DNA from: Selenomonadaceae bacterium
Lineage (GTDB): Bacteria; Bacillota; Negativicutes; Selenomonadales; Selenomonadaceae
Assembly (NCBI GenBank): GCA_022773425.1
Contig: JALFBM010000055.1
Coordinates: 1-37,924, forward strand
DNA: 37,924 bases
Direction of reading: 5' to 3'
Notes under the pieces: model-generated
Told to the model about the DNA's origin: nothing
What the model saw: only the letters and a program-made list of their open reading frames with translations
Databases searched by the model: none
Made by a program: the position numbers and the translations under genes
In this document: positions 17,030 through 25,885 of the stretch, one piece after another
Numbering within the stretch: position 1 is the stretch's first letter
How the letters are laid out: every line of letters starts with the position of its first letter

Positions 17030-18112
17030 ATGGCAAACGGCATCTCCCTTTATCCGGGGCTGGACAACAAGCCCCTCGAAAACCTGAAACTGCTCGAGGA
17101 CGCGGCACACGCCGGGCTCACGCGGATCTTCACCTCGCTGCAAATTCCGGAATCGAATACGCACGTGTTGAAAGCGGAACTCGGCACCCTGCTGCGCGCA
17201 GCCCGCGAACACCGCATGGAAGTCATCTCCGATGTCTCTCCAGAGACACGGAATCTCCTCGGCATCCGCGATTTCTCGCTGTCGGCGTTCCGCATGCTCG
17301 GCATCACAACGCTGCGACTCGACTACGGGTTCAGCATCGATGAGATCGTTCGGTACTCGCGGAACCGGCAGGGCATCCGCATCGCGCTGAACGCCTCGAC
17401 GCTGACCAGCGACACCTTGTCGCAGCTCGTCGCGAAAAAGGCGAACTTCCAAAACATCGAGGCCATCCACAACTTCTACCCGCGCCGCGGCACGGGCATC
17501 AGCGAGGCCTCGCTCGTCGGGCAGAACATCATGCTGCGGCGGTGCGGCATCGAGACCGGGGCTTTCGTGCCGAGCAGGGACGGGAGGCGGCGTTCTCCTC
17601 TTAGGGACGGTCTGCCGACGCTCGAGGCGCACCGCGACGCGGATACGGCATTCGCCGCGCGGCAACTGCTCGCGATGAACTGCGATTTCGTGTTGATCGG
17701 CGACGCCTTGCCGACCAGGGAAGAACTGCGCCGCGTCGGCAGCCTCCCATCGGGGGAGGTCGTGCTGTCAGCGAAGTGGCTGACCGAGGACCACGTGAGT
17801 CGGCAGCTGCTCACGCATACCTTTACCTCACGCATCGATGCGGCGCGCGACGCCACGCGCGCGCAGGAGAGCCGCCGTCTGCTTGCATCGATTGGCGGCA
17901 TCGCCCCAGAGCACACCGTTAACCGCCCCTTCGGCGCCATTACGCTCGATAACGAGGGCTACGGCCGCTATATGGGAGAACTCCAGATCATCCAGCGCGC
18001 ACAGGACGCGGACCCGCGCACGAACGTCGTCGGCCAGATCGATGCGGACGACCTTTCGCTGATCCCGTACATCACGCCGGGGCGAAAATTCTCCTTCCGG
18101 TTCCACGACTGA
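17030..18112 (+). CDS. mupG: 6-phospho-N-acetylmuramidase (MupG/DUF871 family)
   Basis: A protein of 360 residues of the former DUF871 family: ISLYPGLDNKPLENLKLLEDA at the N-terminus in a TIM-barrel, IEAIHNFYPRRGTGIS in the middle, and a small C-terminal domain (NRPFGAITLDNEGYGRYMGELQI). In Staphylococcus aureus MupG hydrolyses MurNAc-6P-GlcNAc and is encoded with murQ and murP, as here. So the operon likely imports the disaccharide MurNAc-GlcNAc, splits it (MupG), then removes lactate (MurQ). GGAGG precedes the ATG. No MurR/RpiR regulator gene is next to it. Confidence 0.9.
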   Translation: MANGISLYPGLDNKPLENLKLLEDAAHAGLTRIFTSLQIPESNTHVLKAELGTLLRAAREHRMEVISDVSPETRNLLGIRDFSLSAFRMLGITTLRLDYGFSIDEIVRYSRNRQGIRIALNASTLTSDTLSQLVAKKANFQNIEAIHNFYPRRGTGISEASLVGQNIMLRRCGIETGAFVPSRDGRRRSPLRDGLPTLEAHRDADTAFAARQLLAMNCDFVLIGDALPTREELRRVGSLPSGEVVLSAKWLTEDHVSRQLLTHTFTSRIDAARDATRAQESRRLLASIGGIAPEHTVNRPFGAITLDNEGYGRYMGELQIIQRAQDADPRTNVVGQIDADDLSLIPYITPGRKFSFRFHD

Positions 18113-18185
18113 GGTTCGAACACGCCCGATGGTCCGCCATTTATGTTTCCCGAAGCGAAATTTTACGATGAAGTAATCGAAACTA

Positions 18186-18203
18186 TGCTATACTAAGAAT
18201 AGC
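18186..18203 (+). promoter_or_regulatory. Promoter and likely self-operator of the ArsR gene
   Basis: TGCTATACT (18186-18194) is an extended -10. It lies inside an inverted repeat GCTAT-n7-ATAGC (18187-18203). ArsR/SmtB repressors usually bind such AT-rich dyads over their own -10, so autoregulation is likely. Confidence 0.55.
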
Positions 18204-18231
18204 GTTTTCATACAAGGAGATTGAACATTCC

Positions 18232-18600
18232 ATGACTGAAACGTGCACAAACGATATGTGCGAAATCCACCACACGCACCCAGGACTCGTCAGGGACGCA
18301 TGCCTGCATGAGCTCGACGATGATACGAGCCTGCGGCTCGCCGAGCTTTTTAAGGTGCTCGGCGACAGGACGCGGATCAAGCTGCTGTCCCTGCTCGTCG
18401 CGGAGGATGAGCTCTGCGTCTGCGATATCGCGGATGCCCTGCATATGCAGCAGTCCGCGATATCCCATCAACTGCGCGTGCTGCGCAATGCGCGTCTCGT
18501 GAAGTTCCGCAAAGATGGCAAGGAAGCCTTTTACTCACTCGACGATGACCATGTCATCAAACTCATGGAGCAAGGACTCGAACATATCCTGCACGGCTGA
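18232..18600 (+). CDS. ArsR/SmtB-family metal-sensing repressor (CadC/SmtB-like)
   Basis: A winged-helix repressor of 122 residues. The recognition helix is in MQQSAISHQLRVLRNARLV. Two metal sites are visible. The alpha3-type site has LCVCD (C62, C64) with N-terminal cysteines C5 and C10 in a His-rich segment, as in CadC. The alpha5-type site shows D105-x-H107-x10-H118-x2-H121, the SmtB/CzrA pattern with His in place of the final Glu. It probably senses Zn, Cd, Pb or a similar ion. No efflux pump or metallothionein gene is adjacent, so targets other than itself are elsewhere. Confidence 0.88.
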   Translation: MTETCTNDMCEIHHTHPGLVRDACLHELDDDTSLRLAELFKVLGDRTRIKLLSLLVAEDELCVCDIADALHMQQSAISHQLRVLRNARLVKFRKDGKEAFYSLDDDHVIKLMEQGLEHILHG

Positions 18601-18663
18601 TTCGCCTGCCCGCGTCAGCGCTGTTCGGCCACAAACGCAATACAAGCAGAAAGGAAGACCTTT

Positions 18664-19428
18664 ATGAGGAAGCATATCCTGCATCACCTGCAAGGCGCGG
18701 CGCTCGTCCTCGGGCTCGCCGCCGCACTGCTGCCCGCCCCCCGGTACGCCGCCGCGAGTCCGACACTTCAACAGGGGTCACACGGCCACGACGTCCTGAT
18801 CCTGCAGGAAAAGCTCCGAAAGGTCGGCTACGAGGTCGCCGCGGACGGCATCTACGGCAAGGACACGGAACGCGCCGTCGCCGCGTTCCAACGCGATCAA
18901 AAGATTCGCATCACGGGCATCGTCACGAACGCGACCTGGCGCGCGCTGCGCAATGCAAAAATACGCACCTGGGGCTCAAACGTCAAGAAGCCGTCGGCGC
19001 CCGCGACAGCCACAAAAAAGACTGCCACCGCCCCGAACGGCAAGACGATCCTGCCGCAGTACAAGGTCAGCAGTATCCTCTACACGGCGAAAAAATACCT
19101 TGGAACGCCGTATGTATTCGGTGGATCAACGCCAAAGGCGTTTGACTGCTCGGGCTATCTGCAATACGTGTTCCGCGAGAACGGCATCCGCATTCCGCGC
19201 ACGGCCGACGAACAGTACAAGCTCGGTCTCCGCACGATGAGTTCGCGCGAGCTCGTGCCAGGCGACCTCGTGTTCTTCACAACCTACGAACCAGGGGCCT
19301 CTCACTGCGGCATCTACCTGGGGCAGGGCGACTTCATCCACGCGAGTTCGAGCGGCGTCCGCATCGACAACCTGTCGAACACGTACTGGGGGCCGAAATA
19401 CTACGGTGGAAAACACATAGTCATATAA
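18664..19428 (+). CDS. Secreted NlpC/P60 peptidoglycan endopeptidase with PG-binding domain
   Basis: A protein of 254 residues: a signal peptide (about 1-31, ending RYAAAS), a PG_binding_1 domain (about 35-98: GSHGHDVLILQEKLRKVGY, then GIYGKDTERAVAAFQ), a Lys/Thr/Ala-rich linker, then an NlpC/P60 domain from about residue 130. The catalytic residues are C162 in FDCSGY, H214 in ASHCGIYLG and H226 in FIHASSSG. It would cut stem peptides in the periplasm or at the cell surface. It follows the ArsR gene by about 60 bases and may be cotranscribed; whether zinc controls it is unknown. Confidence 0.93.
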   Translation: MRKHILHHLQGAALVLGLAAALLPAPRYAAASPTLQQGSHGHDVLILQEKLRKVGYEVAADGIYGKDTERAVAAFQRDQKIRITGIVTNATWRALRNAKIRTWGSNVKKPSAPATATKKTATAPNGKTILPQYKVSSILYTAKKYLGTPYVFGGSTPKAFDCSGYLQYVFRENGIRIPRTADEQYKLGLRTMSSRELVPGDLVFFTTYEPGASHCGIYLGQGDFIHASSSGVRIDNLSNTYWGPKYYGGKHIVI

Positions 19429-19434
19429 AAAAAG

Positions 19435-19464
19435 AAAAAGACTCCCGACACGGGGAGTCTTTTT
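19435..19464. terminator. Bidirectional terminator between the endopeptidase gene and hemL
   Basis: AGACTCCC (19439-19446) pairs with GGGAGTCT (19453-19460) around a 6-base loop, flanked by an A-run and a T-run. It serves the two convergent genes. Confidence 0.9.
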
Positions 19465-19465
19465 C

Positions 19466-20785
19466 TTAACGGCGGGATGCCGCGACGGCCTGGAAGGCTT
19501 TTCCTGCAGCCTCAATGGTGCGGTCGATATCCTCGTCGCTGTGCGCGCCGCTCATGAACAGCGTCTCAAACTGGCTTGGCGCCAGGTAAATGCCCTGCTC
19601 AAGCATGGCCTTGAACCAAACCTTGAAGGCCTCCTGATCGCTCGCACACGCATCGTCGTAGTCGTAGACCTCGCCCTCATGGAAGAAGATCCCGAACATC
19701 GAGCCGGCCTGATGGGCCTGTATCGACACTCCTGCTTCCCTGGCCTTTGCCTGCCAGCCGAGCAGGAGTTTTTTCGTCTTGAGCGTCAACATGCGGCTGT
19801 AGTCGGCACCGTCCTCCGCGCGCTCCTCCGTTAGGATGTTCAGCGTCTCGAGCCCCGCCGTCATCGCGAGCGGGTTGCCGGAGAGCGTGCCGGCCTGGTA
19901 GACCGGGCCCGCCGGGCTGACCTTCATCATGATGTCCCGGCGCCCGCCATAGGCCGCGACCGGCATACCGCCGCCGATGATCTTACCGAGACACGTGAGG
20001 TCCGGCGTGATGCCGTAGGCTGCCTGCGCACCGCCGAGTGAGGCACGGAATCCGCACATGACCTCATCGAAGATCAGGAGCGTCCCGTGCTGTTCGGTGA
20101 GCTTGCGGAGCAGACGCAGATAGCCCTGCTTTGGCAGCACGCAGCCCATATTGCCGGCAATCGGCTCAACAATGACCGCAGCGATCGCATCCCCCATCTC
20201 GTCCATGACCTTCGTAATGGCATCGAAGTCGTTGTACGGCACGGAGATGGTGTCCTGCGCCGTGCCCTTCGTGACGCCCGGTGAGCTCGGCACGCCGAAC
20301 GTCGCCATGCCGGAGCCCGCGTTCACGAGCAGGCTGTCGCTGTGACCGTGGTAACAGCCGATGAATTTTACGATCTTATCGCGGCCCGTATAGCCGCGCG
20401 CGAGGCGCAGCGCACTCATCGTCGCCTCAGTACCGGAGTTCACCATGCGGAGGATCTCGATGGACGGGTAGATCTCCATGACCTTCTTCGCAAGTGCAGA
20501 CTCGATGAGTGTCGGCGCACCGTAGCTCGTGCCGCGGCTGACGGCCTCCTGCAGGGCCTTGACGACACGCGGATGCGCGTGTCCTACGACCATCGGCCCC
20601 CAGGAACCGACGTAGTCGATGTACTCGTTCCCGTCGATGTCGTAGATCCTGTCTCCCTTAGCCCGCGCGATGAACGGCGGATTGCAGTCCACGTTCGCGT
20701 AGGAGCGGACCGGGCTGTTGACGCCGCCCGGCATCAGGTTCTTGGCTTCTTCGAACGCGGCAAGTGATTTTTCCAGATGCAGCAT
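19466..20785 (-). CDS. hemL: Glutamate-1-semialdehyde 2,1-aminomutase
   Basis: PLP enzyme converting glutamate-1-semialdehyde to 5-aminolevulinate (C5 route of tetrapyrrole synthesis). It has 439 residues: [19 protein letters not shown] at the N-terminus, [35 protein letters not shown] with the PLP-binding aspartate, and the Schiff-base lysine in [17 protein letters not shown]. The ATG at 20785 has GGGGAGG 9 bases upstream; the longer open frame to 20881 overlaps the dnaJ terminator and promoter. No other hem biosynthesis gene is adjacent except hemW about 5 kb upstream. Confidence 0.96.
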   Translation of the reverse strand: MLHLEKSLAAFEEAKNLMPGGVNSPVRSYANVDCNPPFIARAKGDRIYDIDGNEYIDYVGSWGPMVVGHAHPRVVKALQEAVSRGTSYGAPTLIESALAKKVMEIYPSIEILRMVNSGTEATMSALRLARGYTGRDKIVKFIGCYHGHSDSLLVNAGSGMATFGVPSSPGVTKGTAQDTISVPYNDFDAITKVMDEMGDAIAAVIVEPIAGNMGCVLPKQGYLRLLRKLTEQHGTLLIFDEVMCGFRASLGGAQAAYGITPDLTCLGKIIGGGMPVAAYGGRRDIMMKVSPAGPVYQAGTLSGNPLAMTAGLETLNILTEERAEDGADYSRMLTLKTKKLLLGWQAKAREAGVSIQAHQAGSMFGIFFHEGEVYDYDDACASDQEAFKVWFKAMLEQGIYLAPSQFETLFMSGAHSDEDIDRTIEAAGKAFQAVAASRR

Positions 20786-20819
20786 AGCTATATGCCTCCC
20801 CTTCTCTTTTCTCCTTTTC

Positions 20820-20848
20820 ATTATACGTTTGCGACAAAAAAAAGACAA
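20820..20848 (-). promoter_or_regulatory. Promoter of hemL, overlapping the dnaJ terminator
   Basis: Minus strand TTGTCT (20848-20843), 17 bases, TATAAT (20825-20820). The -35 lies in the 3' arm of the dnaJ terminator hairpin and the spacer contains its T-run, so transcription from upstream would run through this promoter. Confidence 0.6.
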
Positions 20849-20866
20849 GGACATGCTTTCCTTGTC
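20836..20866 (-). terminator. Terminator of the hrcA-grpE-dnaK-dnaJ operon
   Basis: On the minus strand GACAAGGA, a 7-base loop and TCCTTGTC, followed by eight T, 15 bases after the dnaJ stop. Confidence 0.9.
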
Positions 20867-20880
20867 TTTCCGTTCTGCCA

Positions 20881-22059
20881 TCAGTCTCCGTAGTTCGTGA
20901 AGAAATCCTTCATCTTGTCGAGGAAGCTTTTCTGCTCCGGGTTGGAGTTCTCCTTGCAGAGACCGTCGAACTCCCTCAGCAGTTCTTTCTGCCGGCTCGT
21001 GAGTTTCTGCGGCGTCAGCACCTTGATGTGAACGAGCTCATCGCCGCGCCGCCCATTGCCGCGCAGGAATGGAATGCCGTGCCGCGCGACGCGCAGGGTC
21101 GTGCCGGACTGGATGCCGGCTGGAATCTTTAGGTCGACCTTGCCGTCAATGGTCGGCACCTCGACGGTCGCACCGAGTGCGGCCTGCACAAAATTGATCG
21201 GCACATCGACGAGCACATCGTTGCCCGAGCGCTGAAAGAATTTATGCGGTTTGATGAAGATATAGACGTAGAGGTCACCGCTGCCGCCCCCGCGCACACC
21301 GGCGTTGCCGCCGCCCGACACGCGGACGCGCTGGCCGTTGTCGATGCCCTTCGGGATGCGCACCTTGATGCGGTGCGTCGCGCGCTTCTGTCCCGTACCG
21401 TGGCAAGCCTTGCAGGGATGCGGGTTGATCTTGCCCGTACCGCCGCAACGGCTGCAGGTCGTCGCGCTCATCATGCGTCCGAGCGGCGTATTGTGCACGG
21501 TCTGGCGCTGACCGGTACCGTGGCAGTCGGGGCAGGTCTCCGCGTGTGTGCCAGGCTCCGCACCGGTGCCGTGGCAGACGCCGCATTCCTCCGTCCGCGG
21601 GATATCGAGTTCGACCTCTTTGCCAAACGCAGCGTCCTCAAAAGAGATATGCAGGTCATAGCGGAGGTCCGCGCCGCGCTCCGGACCCGGCCGGCGCGAG
21701 CGGCCACGGCCGGCACCGCCAAAGAACATGTCGAAGATGTCGTCGAACCCGCCGCCGGATCCGCCGAAACCACCGAAGTCCCCAAATCCACTAAAGCCGC
21801 CGGCACCCGCACCGGCACCGCCCATGCCATCAAAGGCCGCGGAACCGAACTGGTCGTACTGCGCGCGCTTCTTCGGATCCTTTAGGACATCGTAGGCCTC
21901 GTTGACCTCCTTGAATTTTTCCTCTGCCGCTTTCGGGTTGTCCGGATTGAGGTCCGGATGATATTTGCGAGCCAGGCGCTTGTAGGCCTTTTTGATGGTC
22001 TTTTCATCGGCATTTTTGTCAACGCCCAGCACCTCATAATAATCGCGTTTCTCGCTCAC
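20881..22059 (-). CDS. dnaJ: Chaperone DnaJ (Hsp40)
   Basis: Co-chaperone that delivers substrates to DnaK and stimulates its ATPase. It has 392 residues: a J domain with the HPD motif (KYHPDLNPD), a Gly/Phe-rich linker ([14 protein letters not shown]), and four CxxCxGxG zinc repeats ([32 protein letters not shown]). The C-terminal substrate-binding domain is complete. The start is a GTG at 22059 with only a weak upstream site. Last gene of the CIRCE-controlled operon. Confidence 0.97.
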   Translation of the reverse strand: MSEKRDYYEVLGVDKNADEKTIKKAYKRLARKYHPDLNPDNPKAAEEKFKEVNEAYDVLKDPKKRAQYDQFGSAAFDGMGGAGAGAGGFSGFGDFGGFGGSGGGFDDIFDMFFGGAGRGRSRRPGPERGADLRYDLHISFEDAAFGKEVELDIPRTEECGVCHGTGAEPGTHAETCPDCHGTGQRQTVHNTPLGRMMSATTCSRCGGTGKINPHPCKACHGTGQKRATHRIKVRIPKGIDNGQRVRVSGGGNAGVRGGGSGDLYVYIFIKPHKFFQRSGNDVLVDVPINFVQAALGATVEVPTIDGKVDLKIPAGIQSGTTLRVARHGIPFLRGNGRRGDELVHIKVLTPQKLTSRQKELLREFDGLCKENSNPEQKSFLDKMKDFFTNYGD

Positions 22060-22094
22060 TTCTGCACCATCCTATTCATCCTATGATCGTTCAA

Positions 22095-22137
22095 AGAAAG
22101 AGAAGGGCGGGGAGATGCCCCTCGTCCTTCTCTCTCT
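22095..22137 (-). repeat. Long hairpin between dnaK and dnaJ
   Basis: About 18-bp imperfect stem (22095-22112 with 22118-22137) with a 5-base loop in the 93-base dnaK-dnaJ gap. It is followed by only TTT on the minus strand. It may lower dnaJ expression relative to dnaK or protect the dnaK transcript end. Confidence 0.65.
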
Positions 22138-22152
22138 GGTTACCGGATACCC

Positions 22153-24009
22153 TTATTTCTTGTCGTCCTTGACTTCCGTGAAGTCGGCGTCAACGACGTT
22201 GTCATCGTCCTTCTTCTGCTCCGCGCCGGCCTGCGCACCTGCGCCCTCTGCGCCAGCACTGCCTGCCTGCGGGCCCGCCTGCTGATATGCGGCGGACGAG
22301 AGGTCGTAGAGCGGCTTCTGCACGGCCTCGGTTGCCTTCTTGATGGCCTCCGTGTCGCCGCCCTTCAGGGCTTCCTTCAGCTTCTCGACGGCGTCTTTGA
22401 CCGCGGAGACCTTGGCCGGATCCGCCTTGTCGCCGAAGTCTTTGATGGCCTTCTCCGCCTGATAGACGAGGTTGTCGCCCATGTTCTTGGCGTCGACGGC
22501 TTCCTTCTGTTTCTTGTCCTCGGCTTCATGTGCTTGGGCTTCCTTGACCATACGATCGATATCCTCTTTGCTCATGCCGCTGTCGGACTGAATCGTGATC
22601 TTCTGTTCCTTGCCCGTGCCGAGATCCTTGGCGGATACATGCACGATGCCGTTCGCATCGATATCGAAGGAAACTTCGATCTTCGGCACACCGCGCGGCG
22701 CCGGCGGAATATCCGTGAGTTCGAAGCGGCCGAGCGTCTTGTTGCCGGCGGCCATTTCGCGCTCGCCCTGCAGGACATGGATATCAACGGATGGCTGGTT
22801 ATCTGCTGCCGTCGAGAAAATCTGACTCTTATGCGTCGGAATCGTCGTGTTGCGCTCGATGATCTTCGTGCAGACACCGCCAAGCGTCTCAATGCCGAGG
22901 GAAAGCGGCGTGACATCGAGCAGCAGGACATCTTTGACCTCGCCGACGAGGACACCGCCCTGAATTGCTGCACCGACGGACACGCACTCATCCGGGTTAA
23001 CGCCCTTGCTCGGCTCTTTGTGCAGGATGTTGCGGATAGCGTCCTGCACCGCCGGAATACGGGACGAACCGCCGACAAGAATGATCTTGTCGATGTCGTC
23101 GCCCGTGAGATCCGCGTCGGCCATGGCCTGGCGAACCGGGCCCATCGTGCGCTCGACGAGATCGGCGGTCAGCTCATTGAACTTCGCGCGCGAAAGCGTG
23201 AGGTCGAGATGTTTCGGGCCGGAGGCATCCGCCGTGATGAACGGCAGGTTGATGTTCGTCTGCGTCATGCTCGAGAGCTCGATCTTCGCTTTTTCCGCGG
23301 CCTCAATCAGGCGCTGTGCGCTCATCTTATCTTTCGAAAGGTCGATGCCGTTCTCTTTCTTGAACTCCTCGACCATCCAGTTCATGATCTTCTGATCGAA
23401 GTCATCGCCGCCGAGGTGCGTATCGCCGTTCGTGGCCTGCACTTCAAACGTACCTTCAGAAAGCTCAAGGATGGAGACATCGAACGTGCCGCCGCCGAGG
23501 TCGAACACGAGGAGCGTCTCATCGTCGTCCTTGGCGAGGCCGTACGCAGGCGCGGCAGCCGTCGGCTCGTTGACGATACGCAGGACATCGAGACCGGCGA
23601 TCTTGCCGGCATCCTTCGTCGCCTGACGCTGGCTGTCGTTGAAATACGCCGGAACCGTGATGACGGCCTGCGTGACGGTCTCACCGAGGTAAGCCTCCGC
23701 GTCGCTCTTGAGCTTCTGCAGAATCATTGCGGAAATCTCCTGCGGCGTATAGGACTTGCCGTCGATCGTAACCTTGTAGTCTTTCTCACCCATATGGCGT
23801 TTGATCGACTTGATCGTACGCTCCGGGTTCGAGACGGCCTGGCGTTTTGCCAGCTGACCGACAAGGCGCTGACCGTCTTTCGTGAAGCCGACGACGGATG
23901 GCGTAATACGGCTGCCCTCCGGGTTCGTGATGACGGTCGGCTCGCCGCCCTCCATGACGGAGACAACGGAGTTCGTCGTACCTAAGTCAATACCAATTAC
24001 CTTAGACAT
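22153..24009 (-). CDS. dnaK: Chaperone DnaK (Hsp70)
   Basis: ATP-driven chaperone of 618 residues. It starts [21 protein letters not shown] (phosphate-1 loop). [15 protein letters not shown] and [14 protein letters not shown] are the other Hsp70 signatures. The substrate-binding domain contains [16 protein letters not shown]. It ends in an Ala/Gly/Gln-rich linker and [18 protein letters not shown]. The N-terminal deletion in the ATPase domain typical of Firmicute DnaK fits the length. AGGAGG 9 bases before the ATG. Confidence 0.98.
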   Translation of the reverse strand: MSKVIGIDLGTTNSVVSVMEGGEPTVITNPEGSRITPSVVGFTKDGQRLVGQLAKRQAVSNPERTIKSIKRHMGEKDYKVTIDGKSYTPQEISAMILQKLKSDAEAYLGETVTQAVITVPAYFNDSQRQATKDAGKIAGLDVLRIVNEPTAAAPAYGLAKDDDETLLVFDLGGGTFDVSILELSEGTFEVQATNGDTHLGGDDFDQKIMNWMVEEFKKENGIDLSKDKMSAQRLIEAAEKAKIELSSMTQTNINLPFITADASGPKHLDLTLSRAKFNELTADLVERTMGPVRQAMADADLTGDDIDKIILVGGSSRIPAVQDAIRNILHKEPSKGVNPDECVSVGAAIQGGVLVGEVKDVLLLDVTPLSLGIETLGGVCTKIIERNTTIPTHKSQIFSTAADNQPSVDIHVLQGEREMAAGNKTLGRFELTDIPPAPRGVPKIEVSFDIDANGIVHVSAKDLGTGKEQKITIQSDSGMSKEDIDRMVKEAQAHEAEDKKQKEAVDAKNMGDNLVYQAEKAIKDFGDKADPAKVSAVKDAVEKLKEALKGGDTEAIKKATEAVQKPLYDLSSAAYQQAGPQAGSAGAEGAGAQAGAEQKKDDDNVVDADFTEVKDDKK

Positions 24010-24073
24010 AATGGAATCCTCCTATTACCTGTTTCTCAAGAAAATGCTTGGCTTGATGTGGTTATCGTTTTCC

Positions 24074-24703
24074 CTACGCGTTGGAAACGACCTGAACCAT
24101 GCTCGGCCGGATCACGCGACCCTTGACCATGTAGCCCTTCTGAAGTTCCTGGGCGATCGTGTCATCTTCGAGCTCGTCGCTCTGGACGCGCATGACAGCC
24201 TGATGGTAGTTCGGATCAAACTTCCGGCCTTTCGTCTCGATGACCTCAAGGCCGTTCTTCTGCAAGACCTCGCCGAGCTGATTGTGGATCATCTCGACCC
24301 CCTTCTTGAAGCTCTCGACGTCCTTGGCCTCGGTCGCCATAGCCCGGTCGAAGTTATCGACAATCGGAAGCAGGTCCTTGAACAGTTCCTGCGTGACGAC
24401 GGCGGAGAGCTCCTCACGCTCCTTGCCGGAACGGCGGCGGAAGTTGGCGTAATCCGCTTTGAGGCGAAGGTACTGGTCGTCCTTTTCGGCAAGCTGCGCC
24501 TTCAGTTCCTCGATGAGCTTCTTTGGATCCTCCGCCGGCTCCGCCTTTTCCGCACTGTCAGCGGGGGTTGCGTCTGCCGGTTTCGCGGCGGCTTCCGCCT
24601 CCTGCGCGTCCTCGCGGGCCTCTGCCTCCTTGATTTCCTGCTCCATCTCCTCGAGCTTCTGCTCGTCTTTCTTCTTGGGGCCTTCCTTCATAAATTCTGG
24701 CAA
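24074..24703 (-). CDS. grpE: Nucleotide exchange factor GrpE
   Basis: Releases ADP from DnaK. About 209 residues: an acidic, Ala/Glu/Lys-rich N-terminal coiled coil, then LRLKADYANFRRRSGKEREE and NFDRAMATE, and the signature ending in the beta-sheet part (FDPNYHQAVMRV, KGYMVKGRVIRPSMVQVVSNA). I chose TTG at 24703 because AGGTGA lies 5 bases upstream, giving a 29-base gap to hrcA. The in-frame ATG at 24691 has poor spacing, and one at 24739 would overlap hrcA. Confidence 0.94.
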   Translation of the reverse strand: MPEFMKEGPKKKDEQKLEEMEQEIKEAEAREDAQEAEAAAKPADATPADSAEKAEPAEDPKKLIEELKAQLAEKDDQYLRLKADYANFRRRSGKEREELSAVVTQELFKDLLPIVDNFDRAMATEAKDVESFKKGVEMIHNQLGEVLQKNGLEVIETKGRKFDPNYHQAVMRVQSDELEDDTIAQELQKGYMVKGRVIRPSMVQVVSNA

Positions 24704-24732
24704 TCCCTTCACCTCTTTCAAAGTCTCGCGCG

Positions 24733-25770
24733 TCACCATTGATAGCGCTCGATGATGTGATTCAAATTCGCGTTCATGTACTCGAGCAGGCTCATCGCTT
24801 TGCCGTACTCCATCCGCGTCGGGCCGAGCACCGCGATGGTGCCGAGCAGTTCGCCGTTCAGATGGTAGGTCGCCGTGATGATGCTGCTATGCTTTAGGTT
24901 TTCCTCCGGATTCTCCCGGCCGATCGTGACCTCAAGGCCGTCGCCCATATGCGCGTGCAGCACATCCTTGATGAGCTCCTCTTTCTCGAGCATCAGCAGG
25001 GTTTCCTTTACCTTGTCAACGTCGTGGAACTCCGGCTGCTCGAGCATCTCAGTCGTACCGCCGAGATAGAGCCGTTCGCGCTTGCCGACATCGAGTGCCC
25101 GCCGGATGATTTCGGCCGCGGACTCGTAGAGCGGATCATCGCCGATCGCCTCGCGGATTTCCCGCAGGGTGCCCTCGGGGATGGACTGCAGCGTATGTCC
25201 GGCAAGCGCCTTGTTGATGACGCCCGCCATGCGCTGAAAATCCTCAAAGGTCGAACCATCTGGCATCGGCAGAATCTTATTCTCGACGAAGCCAGCGTCC
25301 GTCATCAGGACAGTCACGACGCGGCGGTCATCAAGCGGCAGGAACTGCAGGAAGCGGAACGCGGCCTGTGTGGCCTGCGGCGCGAGCACAAGCGAAACAT
25401 TTTTCGTGACCTGCGCGATAATCCGTGCGGTCTCTTGAAAGACCTCCTCGATACGCTGCACGCGCGTCCGGTACCACCGGTCAATCGCGGCCTTCTCAGC
25501 ATCGCTGACCGGTTTCGGCGGAATCAGCCCATTCACGTAAAACCGGTATCCCTTCGACGAGGGAACGCGCCCGGACGAAGTGTGGATCTGCTCGAGATAC
25601 CCGAGCATCTCGAGATCCGCCATCTCGTTGCGAATGGTCGCGGGGCTCACGCCGAGATCGTACTTCCGCGCGAGCGTTCTTGAGCCGACCGGTTCGGCCG
25701 AGGCGATGTAGTCATCAACGACGGCCCGGAGGACGCGCTTTTTGCGCTCGTCCAGTTCATCGTCTGCCAA
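24733..25770 (-). CDS. hrcA: Heat-inducible transcription repressor HrcA
   Basis: Represses the heat-shock operon by binding CIRCE. It has 345 residues: an N-terminal winged helix (RVLRAVVDDYIASAEPVGSRTL, then LGVSPATIRNEMADLEMLGYLEQIHTSSGRVPSSKGYR), then the GAF-like and dimerisation parts, ending GTIAVLGPTRMEYGKAMSLLEYM. The start is TTG at 25770 with a run of G 7-8 bases upstream. A perfect CIRCE lies 26 bases before it, so the operon is autoregulated. Confidence 0.97.
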   Translation of the reverse strand: MADDELDERKKRVLRAVVDDYIASAEPVGSRTLARKYDLGVSPATIRNEMADLEMLGYLEQIHTSSGRVPSSKGYRFYVNGLIPPKPVSDAEKAAIDRWYRTRVQRIEEVFQETARIIAQVTKNVSLVLAPQATQAAFRFLQFLPLDDRRVVTVLMTDAGFVENKILPMPDGSTFEDFQRMAGVINKALAGHTLQSIPEGTLREIREAIGDDPLYESAAEIIRRALDVGKRERLYLGGTTEMLEQPEFHDVDKVKETLLMLEKEELIKDVLHAHMGDGLEVTIGRENPEENLKHSSIITATYHLNGELLGTIAVLGPTRMEYGKAMSLLEYMNANLNHIIERYQW

Positions 25771-25795
25771 CCTCAGCCCCCCTTTCGACTCTCTG

Positions 25796-25822
25796 TTAGC
25801 ACTCTATTCATTCGAGTGCTAA
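25796..25822. promoter_or_regulatory. CIRCE element (HrcA operator)
   Basis: TTAGCACTC, nine bases, GAGTGCTAA: a perfect match to the CIRCE consensus. It is in the 5' leader of hrcA, just downstream of the promoter. Confidence 0.98.
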
Positions 25823-25838
25823 CCTTGAATCTAATAAG

Positions 25839-25867
25839 AGTGTACTCTTAATAAAACAAAAAGTCAA
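25839..25867 (-). promoter_or_regulatory. Promoter of the hrcA operon, with an extra palindrome over the -10
   Basis: Minus strand TTGACT (25867-25862), 17 bases, TACACT (25844-25839). The -10 lies inside a second inverted repeat, TAAGAGT-GT-ACTCTTA on the plus strand (25835-25850). The TTGACTTTTT sequence is repeated 22 bases upstream (25889-25880), giving an alternative -35. No terminator is seen between hemW and this promoter. Confidence 0.7.
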
Positions 25868-25885
25868 TAGCTCATAGTCAAAAAG

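Noticed and set aside
15352-17043. 563-codon minus-strand frame opposite murP
   Set aside because: Composition is that of an antisense shadow; murP is supported by motifs, start and operon context.
22528-23985. 485-codon open frame on the plus strand opposite dnaK
   Set aside because: Long antisense frame caused by GC-rich third positions; no family resemblance and dnaK is certain.
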